DNA of 6,728 nt from Sedimentisphaerales bacterium (GTDB lineage: Bacteria; Planctomycetota; Phycisphaerae; Sedimentisphaerales; SG8-4). The position numbers and the translations under genes were made by a program. Under the pieces are notes generated by a model. It was not told the origin of the DNA. It ran no database searches and saw only the letters and a list, made by a program, of their open reading frames with translations. Each line of letters begins with the position of its first letter. The stretch's first letter is position 1. The stretch is from the NCBI GenBank assembly GCA_016932895.1, contig JAFGCA010000342.1, positions 1 through 6,728 of the forward strand, given 5' to 3'. This document shows positions 1-4,890 of this stretch, piece by piece.

Positions 1-2
1 CC

Positions 3-1007
3 AAGATCGTGCGCTTCGCCGACAAGAGCCGCCACCAGGTCTTCCTGGAACCCGAGGACGAGGCTTGCACGACGATCTACTGCAACGGCATCAGTACGTC
101 GCTGCCGAAAGACGTGCAGGAGGAGATGCTCAGGCTCATGCCGGGCACCGAGCGCGCCCGCATCGTGCATTACGCGTACGCGATCGAATACGATTACTGC
201 CCGCCGGTGCAGTTGCAGCCGAGCCTGGAGACGAGGCGTATCTCCGGGCTGTACCTGGCGGGGCAGATCAACGGCACCAGCGGCTATGAAGAAGCCGCCG
301 GGCAGGGCGTCCTCGCCGGCATCAACGCCGTGCGCAAGCTCGGAGGCGCCGAGCCCGTCGTGCTGGGCCGCGACCGGGCGTACATCGGCGTAATGATCGA
401 CGATCTGCTCACGAAGGGGATCGATGAGCCATACCGCATGTTCACCTCGCGGGCCGAATACCGGCTGGCCTTGCGCAGTGACAACGCCGACAGAAGGCTG
501 ACGGAGATCGGCCGGTCGGTAGGGCTCGTGGAGGCCGGCCGCTATGGGAGATTTCAGACGAAGCAGCAGGACATAGAGACGTTGAAAACGTACCTGACTT
601 CGACGCGCCGGGAAGGCGCGAGTCTGTGGGACTTGCTGCGCCGGCCCAAGAGCGATCTGGCTTCGCAGCTTTCCGAACTGCCCGAGGTCAAGGCTGCCGG
701 CTACGGGCGTGACATTCTGGAGGCCGTGACCGTCGACGCGAAATACGAGGGCTACCTGGCCAAGCAGGAGCGGCTGGTCTCCCTGCAGCGGAGCCTCGAC
801 AGCAAGAAGATTCCGGCGGGCCTGGATTATGCGGGGATCGAGCACCTGCGCATCGAGGCCCGCGAGAAGCTCGAGGCGTTCCAGCCGGCCACGCTGGGCC
901 ACGCCTCGCGCCTCAGCGGCATTACCCCCGCCGATATCACCGTCATCCAGGTCCATCTGAAAAAGCACGGAGCGGCCAATCGCGCGGGCGACGAGGCGGA
1001 AGCATAA
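3..1007 (+). CDS. mnmG: MnmG (GidA), tRNA uridine-5-carboxymethylaminomethyl modification enzyme, C-terminal part (5' truncated by window)
   Basis: This is the FAD-dependent partner of MnmE, which builds the 5-carboxymethylaminomethyl group on wobble U34 of certain cytoplasmic tRNAs. The reading frame is open from base 3, so the start lies upstream; 334 codons are present, roughly the second half of a protein usually about 620-630 aa. Landmarks in order: [21 protein letters not shown], the FAD-site stretch [17 protein letters not shown], then [10 protein letters not shown] and DNADRRLTE. The C-terminal helical domain follows, with YEGYLAKQ, a LDY segment and [14 protein letters not shown], all typical of MnmG and collinear with the E. 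coli protein as I remember it. The MnmE-binding C-terminal region therefore looks intact. The charged tail after HLKKHG is short and not conserved. The gene ends 4 bp before the next start, implying one transcript. GC-rich codon use matches a core chromosomal gene. Identification is secure. Confidence 0.97.
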   Translation, partial: KIVRFADKSRHQVFLEPEDEACTTIYCNGISTSLPKDVQEEMLRLMPGTERARIVHYAYAIEYDYCPPVQLQPSLETRRISGLYLAGQINGTSGYEEAAGQGVLAGINAVRKLGGAEPVVLGRDRAYIGVMIDDLLTKGIDEPYRMFTSRAEYRLALRSDNADRRLTEIGRSVGLVEAGRYGRFQTKQQDIETLKTYLTSTRREGASLWDLLRRPKSDLASQLSELPEVKAAGYGRDILEAVTVDAKYEGYLAKQERLVSLQRSLDSKKIPAGLDYAGIEHLRIEAREKLEAFQPATLGHASRLSGITPADITVIQVHLKKHGAANRAGDEAEA

Positions 1008-1011
1008 CGCC

Positions 1012-2052
1012 ATGTTCGATTTATCCGACAATGTTTACAACTCCCGGGTGGCCCGAAGCGAGCCGAAGTTCAAGCTCTGGCGGTCGGCCGGTTTGCTGCT
1101 GACGTACAAGTGCAATGCGGCGTGCGAGTTCTGCTACTATCATTGCTCGTCGGAGAAGGGCGGCCTGATGCCCGTGGAGACCGGCATCGGGGCGTGGCGC
1201 TCGCTGAAGGTCCTGGCCGGTGACAATGCGAAGATCCACCTTACCGGGGGCGAGCCCTTCCTGTACTGGGACCACCTGCTCGAAATCCTCCGCGCGGGCA
1301 AGCGGGAGAGTCTCGGTCCCGTCGATCTCGTGGAGACCAACGGTTTCTGGGCCACGGACGAGCGGATCATCGCCGAGCGTCTCGGCACCCTGCTCGAACT
1401 CAACGTCCAGCGGTTGAAGGTCAGCATCGATCCGTTTCATCAGGAATACGTGGACGTCGAGCCGGCGCGGAGACTGGCTCGCATCGCCAAGCAGATGTTT
1501 GGCCCGCAGCGCGTCCTGATCCGCTGGGAGAAATACGCGGTCGATGACGCCGGGTGGCAGCGGCAAGCGCAGCTTGCCGATGGTTCGCCCGAGGCGGCGA
1601 AGCGCGACAGGACGTATGTCGAAGCGTATCACGATTATCCCTTTCGTTTCACGGGCCGGGCGGCCGGGCATCTCGCCGATCTGCTCGCGTCCAAGCCGGC
1701 GGGCGCGTTTGCCGGCGCGAGGTGTCTGCCCGATTTTTTCGGCGCCAAGGGCGTCCACATCGACCCATTCGGCAACGTTTTCAGCGGCACGTGCAGCGGC
1801 ATCATCGTCGGCAACATCAACGAGACGCTGCTGGAGGATATCTGGAAGCAGTTCCAGCCCGGCCGCAGCGATCTGGTCGGTACCCTGTGCCGTAGCGGCC
1901 CTCACGGCCTGCTCGAAATCGCCCGATCCCTCGGCTACCGCAAGCGCGACGCCTACGCCGACAAATGCCATCTTTGCACCCACATCCGCCAATTTCTGCA
2001 CCAAAACGCCGCAGAAACCCGCACCTTCGGCCCCGCCGACTGCTACCGCTAA
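1012..2052 (+). CDS. Radical SAM protein with SPASM-like C-terminal cysteines
   Basis: This 346-residue protein reductively cleaves S-adenosylmethionine at a [4Fe-4S] cluster; its substrate cannot be read from the sequence. The cluster motif CX3CX2C is at C34, C38 and C41 (CNAACEFC), followed by GGEP at residues 79-82, which contacts SAM. VETNGF (about 108-113) and the strand end KVSIDPFH (about 140-147) are further TIM-barrel landmarks. C-terminal cysteines at 238, 261, 293, 319 and 322 surround a segment [17 protein letters not shown] that resembles SPASM/twitch domains, so an auxiliary Fe-S cluster is likely. The ATG lies 4 bp after the mnmG stop, with purine-rich GAGGCGGA (993-1000) inside the mnmG end as a plausible ribosome site. 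No substrate peptide gene is seen nearby. A role in RNA or peptide modification is possible, but the link to mnmG is only positional. Confidence 0.9.
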   Translation: MFDLSDNVYNSRVARSEPKFKLWRSAGLLLTYKCNAACEFCYYHCSSEKGGLMPVETGIGAWRSLKVLAGDNAKIHLTGGEPFLYWDHLLEILRAGKRESLGPVDLVETNGFWATDERIIAERLGTLLELNVQRLKVSIDPFHQEYVDVEPARRLARIAKQMFGPQRVLIRWEKYAVDDAGWQRQAQLADGSPEAAKRDRTYVEAYHDYPFRFTGRAAGHLADLLASKPAGAFAGARCLPDFFGAKGVHIDPFGNVFSGTCSGIIVGNINETLLEDIWKQFQPGRSDLVGTLCRSGPHGLLEIARSLGYRKRDAYADKCHLCTHIRQFLHQNAAETRTFGPADCYR

Positions 2053-2064
2053 GCCCCCGCCGAG

Positions 2065-2401
2065 AAATTGGGTTCGTTCTGCACACCGGGGCAAGCCGCA
2101 CCCTCGCCAACTCCACCTGACGCAGCGGACGCGCCTCGGGCCAGCCCAATTGGGTTTGTTTCGCACGCCGGAGTGGGCAAGACACCGGTCGATCCCCCCT
2201 GACGGCTCGGAAACGGCCGTTGGGTCGGGCAAATTGGCTTTGTTTGGCGCGCCAAGGGCGGTAGCACCCCGGCCAACTCTTCCTGACGGTCCGGGAAGGG
2301 CGACAGGACCCGGCGAATTGGGTTTGTTTCGCAGGCAGCACGTCGGCCGACCCCGCTTGACGCTCTGGAACGGCCGCCGGCCTGGCAAATTGGGTTTGTT
2401 T
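2065..2401 (+). repeat. Tandem array of five 72-84 bp units with AATTGGGTTTGTTT core
   Basis: Five cores lie at 2065-2079, 2147-2161, 2231-2245, 2315-2329 and 2387-2401. The best copies read AAATTGGGTTTGTTT; copy 1 has GTTCGTTC and copy 3 has GGCTTTG. Start-to-start steps are 82, 84, 84 and 72 bp. Between cores sits a second conserved block around CCTGACG followed by CGGAA-GGC and GGGC just before the next core, so whole units were duplicated, not only the core. On the reverse strand the units read NKPN or TNPI in overlapping frames, but the 82-bp step breaks phase, so this is not a coding repeat. The array begins 12 bp after the radical SAM stop codon. From memory, similar AAACAAACCCAATTT repeats recur between genes in planctomycete genomes; their function is unknown to me. 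Confidence 0.8.
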
Positions 2402-2643
2402 GGCGCAACGCAGCAGGGCCCCGGGCGGTCCGCCGGGAGGCCGCGCTGCGCGGAGCGGTCCGGTCCGGTCGAACCGCCACGAACATGGTTGTGGGGGGCA
2501 TACTCCATTTGTCGCTGTCTCACCCGTCGCCGGCGGCGCTGCGGATACACCTTCCAGGCCGGGGCCCGCCTCGTCAGCGGTCTCAAACCCGGCCTGCCCC
2601 CCCCGACCCGGCCCCGCACGTCCTTACTCGCGACGTCTTGCAT

Positions 2644-2672
2644 ATAATGAACTACATTTGAAGATTTGTCAA
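2644..2672 (-). promoter_or_regulatory. Candidate leftward sigma70-type promoter facing the repeat array
   Basis: Read on the minus strand, a perfect TTGACA lies at 2672-2667, then 17 bp, then CATTAT at 2649-2644 (four of six matches to TATAAT). It sits in a short AT-rich island between GC-rich blocks and would drive transcription through the repeat array, antisense to the 3' side of the radical SAM gene. The same island has a perfect TATAAT at 2643-2648 on the + strand, but no matching -35. No product is identifiable downstream on the minus strand, so any transcript would be non-coding. AT-rich islands produce such matches by chance. Confidence 0.25.
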
Positions 2673-2802
2673 TAATAAAATATACCCTGTTGCCCGGCCA
2701 TAGCCCGCAAGTGTCGGATCGCCCGCACCAGTCCCTGGGGTGCCGAACGCCGGCGGAGGCGCATTTCGGGGCCCGCGTGCAGAAGGAGAGGTTGGCCCAG
2801 GC

Positions 2803-2829
2803 TTGACAGGTCAGACACAACAATGTAAC
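2803..2829 (+). promoter_or_regulatory. Weak candidate promoter upstream of the methyltransferase
   Basis: TTGACA occurs at 2803-2808, followed after 15 bp by TGTAAC (2824-2829); a better -10-like TACAAT at 2834-2839 is too far away at 25 bp. A second TTGACA at 2916-2921 has no reasonable -10. The methyltransferase is isolated from the upstream operon by almost 1 kb, so it should have its own promoter in this region, but none of these candidates is strong. Confidence 0.2.
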
Positions 2830-3019
2830 AGGATACAATAATAAAGAAAAAGAAGCAAAAAGAAAGAAGATGCTACTACTACAGATTGCGGCCTGAAAGA
2901 CCCAAGGACTTGGTCTTGACAACCGGGAGTATCTCATCCTCATGCTGAATACGAGGAGTACACCCCCGATCGAATGTATTCAACAGTCAATCCTGTGTCT
3001 TTTTGTGGGAGCAAGAACG

Positions 3020-3814
3020 GTGAATAAGGATGACATCGCAGCGGGGAATTTGCGCATTTACAGCAAATCAGTAGACGCGTACAGAAGATATGACCTAAGT
3101 CGGCCGGAGCAAGCTATTTTGTCTGCTTTGAAGGGTAGATGGCACAATGCCAGAATGTTGGATATTGGAGTCGGGGCGGGAAGAACTTCATATACGTTTT
3201 CGGCCATAGTAGAAGAGTATGTGGGTATAGACTACAGCGAGGCTATGATCTCTGAGTGCAAACGGACAATAGGAGAGGGCCAGAGTGTTTCTTTTCATAC
3301 GTGTGATGCCTCTGACTTATCTCAGTTCTATGGCCGTAAGTTCGCATTCGTGCTTTTCAGTCAAAATGGTATTGATTCCGTAGATCATGGGACTCGCACA
3401 AGAATTCTGTCTGAAGTAAAAAAAGTGCTGGACACCGACGGATATTTCTGTTTTTCGAGTCATTCACTGCGTGCTTTTTTTCCAATCAGAAAGACCATTT
3501 CACCTTTTGCCATAAAGCGACCGATACGCTCAACTGTTGGCATCTGCAAGGACATCGTATTTCTGATGCGTAAGAAATGGCTCTATAGGAATGCAGACAT
3601 AGACGGGATCACAGCAGCACAATGGAAAATATTGATTACAGGTGACCACAATTTCCAGATGCAGGTGTATCACGTTTGTCCCGAGTACCAGGTTCAACAG
3701 CTTAGAGATGTGGGATTTGAAGTGAAAGCGGTCTACGACAGAGAGGGCAGGATCGTAGATCCTTCCACAAACAACACTTCGGAGTACTTACACTATTTGT
3801 GCCAGGCAATTTGA
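3020..3814 (+). CDS. Class I SAM-dependent methyltransferase (substrate unknown)
   Basis: The protein carries the Rossmann-type methyltransferase core. Numbered from the GTG start, motif I is MLDIGVGAGR (about residues 46-55), the ribose-binding acid is in VGIDYS (D71), CDASDL is at about 95-100, and FVLFSQNGID follows as motif IV. The C-terminal half carries a basic segment and a variable region that probably sets substrate choice; nothing there identifies it. I prefer GTG 3020 (264 aa): GGGAG at 3007-3011 lies 8 bp upstream and the family normally begins with a stretch like NKDDI..Y....AY. An in-frame ATG at 2942 would add 26 residues that look unlike the family; its GGGAG is 12 bp away. 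By eye GC is about 45-48%, far below the flanking genes, suggesting horizontal acquisition. It stands alone, with no pathway neighbours. Confidence 0.85.
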   Translation: MNKDDIAAGNLRIYSKSVDAYRRYDLSRPEQAILSALKGRWHNARMLDIGVGAGRTSYTFSAIVEEYVGIDYSEAMISECKRTIGEGQSVSFHTCDASDLSQFYGRKFAFVLFSQNGIDSVDHGTRTRILSEVKKVLDTDGYFCFSSHSLRAFFPIRKTISPFAIKRPIRSTVGICKDIVFLMRKKWLYRNADIDGITAAQWKILITGDHNFQMQVYHVCPEYQVQQLRDVGFEVKAVYDREGRIVDPSTNNTSEYLHYLCQAI

Positions 3815-3817
3815 CCG

Positions 3818-3854
3818 GGCAGTGCCGTTCGAGACTGTGCCGAATGGCACTGCC
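3818..3854 (+). terminator. 14-bp hairpin just after the methyltransferase, possible terminator
   Basis: GGCAGTGCCGTTCG (3818-3831) pairs with CGAATGGCACTGCC (3841-3854) with one G-U wobble and a 9-nt loop. It begins 4 bp after the TGA, where a terminator would be expected. No T-run follows (the next bases are GTCTGTGAGCC), so it is not a canonical intrinsic terminator; it may stabilise the 3' end or be another repeat. Confidence 0.45.
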
Positions 3855-3916
3855 GTCTGTGAGCCTTGCACTGTTACGGACTGAACTTTTGCAAAATGGA
3901 GATTAGGCTTACTGTA

Positions 3917-3950
3917 GGGAGCAAAAATCTCCTTCGTGATTTTTCCTCCC
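3917..3950. repeat. Internal hairpin 1 of the MITE-like element
   Basis: GGGAG (3917-3921) pairs with CTCCC (3946-3950) and AAAAATC (3923-3929) with GATTTTT (3938-3944), separated by one C-C mismatch, around an 8-nt loop TCCTTCGT. This is twelve paired bases in total. Confidence 0.7.
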
Positions 3951-3989
3951 GAGAACGTAAGTGCTTTTCGTATAGGGATCTAAGCCCCA

Positions 3990-4025
3990 TCTTTAAGGAA
4001 ATCACACCAACGATTTCCTTGAAGA
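3990..4025. repeat. Internal hairpin 2 of the MITE-like element
   Basis: TCTTTAAGGAAATC (3990-4003) pairs with GATTTCCTTGAAGA (4012-4025), 14 bp with one T-G wobble, around the loop ACACCAAC. The inner nine pairs (AAGGAAATC/GATTTCCTT) are perfect Watson-Crick. Confidence 0.75.
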
Positions 4026-4133
4026 ATATAAGCCTAATCTCCATTTTGCAAAACTCTTGCTACGGAGCAATATCGTTTCTAGTTCAACTCGTAGGGCTTG
4101 CCTCGCCGGTATCGCGTTTCCGGGATCGTGTGA

Positions 4134-4193
4134 CTGTGGATTACTTCGCTTCGCTCGCAATGACGTGGAGGACTCGCCGGTGTTATTGCGAGC
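4134..4193. repeat. Dispersed-type repeat (CGTCATTGCGAGCGAAGCGAAG on the minus strand family) with 9-bp inverted repeat
   Basis: The + strand at 4134-4165 contains TTCGCTTCGCTCGCAATGAC. From memory this is a very common intergenic repeat motif in many bacterial genomes, read as RHCERSE or FASLAMT in spurious translations. GCTCGCAAT (4153-4161) is repeated inverted as ATTGCGAGC (4185-4193), extendable by G-U and A-T pairs into a longer hairpin. On the minus strand it lies just after the hisA stop codon. A small hairpin TTGCT-ACGG-AGCAA at 4057-4070 may belong to the same unit. The open frames across it are artefacts. Confidence 0.6.
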
Positions 4194-4199
4194 AGTTTG

Positions 4200-4301
4200 T
4201 CAACGGGCGGCGGCGAGGGCTTGTTTTAGGGTGAGGGTTCCTTCGTAGAGGCTTCGGCCGGCGATGACGGCGGCGACGCTGATGGGCCTGAGCGGGCGGA
4301 C
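4200..4301 (-). pseudogene. hisA: 3' remnant of hisA (phosphoribosylformimino-AICAR isomerase C-terminus)
   Basis: The minus strand reads VRPLRPIS then VAAVIAGRSLYEGTLTL then KQALAAAR and stop (TGA at 4202-4200). The GRSLYEG..TL..AL pattern is the conserved end of HisA, where GVIVGRALYEG forms the last phosphate-binding loop and helix of the TIM barrel. Upstream of about 4302 the frame stays open but reads APWKRHKHNS, which does not resemble HisA; the GGV..LDD region expected before this part is missing. About 33 of roughly 240 residues remain, so it is non-functional. It faces away from the repressor gene, and its lost 5' side lies toward the repressor promoter. The match is by memory of the family and rests on a short stretch. 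Confidence 0.6.
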
Positions 4302-4366
4302 GCTGTTGTGCTTGTGCCTCTTCCAGGGGGCCTTGGGGAATCCATGCAGATTATTTCTGAAATATT

Positions 4367-4422
4367 TTTGATTTTTCTCTTTTACATTTGATTTTAATCA
4401 AATAGTATAGTGTCAAATCAAA
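4367..4422. promoter_or_regulatory. Candidate repressor operator: four TTTGAT half-sites in perfect dyad arrangement
   Basis: TTTGAT occurs at 4367-4372 and 4387-4392, and its inverse ATCAAA at 4397-4402 and 4417-4422. Both pairs are symmetric about the same centre (between 4394 and 4395), and the outer sites are exactly 20 bp from the inner ones on both sides. The inner pair lies in an 18-bp perfect palindrome ATTTGATTTTAATCAAAT (4386-4403). It covers the presumed promoter of the BlaI-type gene, as expected for autorepression, but the half-site differs from the TACA/TGTA type known for BlaI/MecI of Gram-positives. Assignment to this repressor is inference from position. Confidence 0.55.
4381..4408 (+). 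promoter_or_regulatory. Candidate promoter of the BlaI-M56 operon
   Basis: TTTACA (4381-4386, five of six matches to TTGACA), 16-bp spacer, TAGTAT (4403-4408, four of six matches to TATAAT). The spacer is almost entirely occupied by the 18-bp palindrome, so a bound repressor would block polymerase. Transcription would start near 4415, giving a short leader of about 20 bases with GGAGA (4426-4430) 7 bp before the ATG at 4438. Confidence 0.45.
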
Positions 4423-4437
4423 TATGGAGATTGCTTC

Positions 4438-4857
4438 ATGAGCACTTCGAAGAAACCGAAAGCGGGCAGACGCAGGAAAACCGTGGCAGAGCTTACGGAG
4501 GCCGAGTGGGAGATTTTGCAGGTTGTCTGGGAGAAGGAGCCGTGTGCGGCCGGCACCGTCCAAGAGGCGCTGGCCGCCACCCGGGACTGGTGCTATGCCA
4601 CGGTCAAGCTCACCATGGACCGCATGGTCGCCAAGGGTTTTCTGCAGATCGAGCGGATTCGCAACCTGCAACTGTTCCACTCATGCATTAGTGAGGTCGA
4701 GGCCCGGCGGGGCGAACTCCGCAAGATGCTGTCGCGGGCCTTCGGTGGGACGTTGTCACCCATGCTGAAGTTCCTCATCGAGCACGAGGGGCTTTCAAAG
4801 GACGAAGCAGCGGAACTTCGCGAGTTCGTGAACAAGGCCGGGAAGGGCAAAGACTGA
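4438..4857 (+). CDS. BlaI/MecI/CopY-family winged-helix transcriptional repressor
   Basis: This 139-residue protein has the usual BlaI/MecI layout. After a basic tail (SKKPKAGRRRK), LTEAEWEILQVVW (about 19-31) opens the winged helix; WCYATVKLTMDRMVAKGFL (51-69) is the recognition helix and wing entry. The C-terminal helices (about 86-139) form the dimerisation domain and end in LSKDEAAELREFVNK, very like other BlaI proteins. Members bind operator dyads as dimers and are inactivated by proteolysis triggered by a BlaR1/MecR1 partner; in staphylococcal BlaI the cut is near N101-F102, and F102 is also Phe here (AFGG), a coincidence worth noting but not proof. GGAGA at 4426-4430 supports the ATG at 4438. 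The M56 partner follows 33 bp downstream. The true regulon is unknown: no beta-lactamase is visible. Family assignment is secure. Confidence 0.93.
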   Translation: MSTSKKPKAGRRRKTVAELTEAEWEILQVVWEKEPCAAGTVQEALAATRDWCYATVKLTMDRMVAKGFLQIERIRNLQLFHSCISEVEARRGELRKMLSRAFGGTLSPMLKFLIEHEGLSKDEAAELREFVNKAGKGKD

Positions 4858-4890
4858 CCGTCGGGATTCACATGAGTGGGAGATCCACCA

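Larger units (their letters stand above)
2402..2941. other. Gene-free spacer with sharp GC to AT transitions
   Basis: I see no convincing gene here. 2402-2640 is very GC-rich and includes a run of eight C at 2597-2604. 2641-2690 turns abruptly AT-rich and holds promoter-like hexamers on both strands. 2691-2810 is GC-rich again. 2811-2941 is AT- and purine-rich, with a long A/G tract at about 2840-2870 and a small inverted repeat CCAAG-GA-CTTGG at 2902-2913. Long open frames crossing the first part on both strands are compositional shadows: they have no domain signature and their content is the translated repeat array. Confidence 0.6.
3887..4053. mobile_element. MITE-like 167-bp element with perfect 25-bp terminal inverted repeats
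   Basis: The 25 bases at 3887-3911 (starting TTTTGCAAAATGGAGATT and ending GGCTTA) are the exact reverse complement of 4029-4053. Inside lie two strong hairpins, so either strand could fold into a closed multi-branched structure. No transposase is encoded; an open frame crossing the element has no domain signature and is a product of the repeat. Each terminus begins with the self-complementary decamer TTTTGCAAAA (3887-3896 and 4044-4053). The direct repeat TACGGA occurs at 3875-3880 and 4061-4066, 6 and 7 bp outside the ends, but no duplication immediately abuts them. Composition is AT-rich. It is probably a non-autonomous mobile element mobilised in trans; a structured RNA is the alternative. 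Confidence 0.65.

Noticed and set aside
2065..2401. CRISPR array
   Set aside because: Five regularly spaced cores look superficially similar, but the cores are only 15 bp and imperfect, the spacers share sequence with each other, and no cas genes are present.
1544..2647. + strand 367-codon open frame overlapping the radical SAM 3' half and the array
   Set aside because: It is in a different frame from the real gene, with low-complexity Ser/Arg/Pro/Ala composition and no family features.
2643..2648. Perfect TATAAT on the + strand as a methyltransferase promoter
   Set aside because: No -35-like hexamer occurs 15-19 bp upstream, and the leader would be nearly 370 bases long; an AT-rich island makes the match likely by chance.
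1021..2943. Very long minus-strand open frame (640 codons) opposite the radical SAM gene and the repeat array
   Set aside because: It overlaps a well-supported + strand gene, has no domain signature, and its middle is the translated repeat (NKPN motifs). High GC suppresses stop codons and creates such shadows.
3866..4234. 122-codon open frame across the MITE-like element and the dispersed repeat
   Set aside because: Its sequence is dictated by inverted and dispersed repeats (it contains the FASLAMT artefact), it has no good ribosome site and no protein features.
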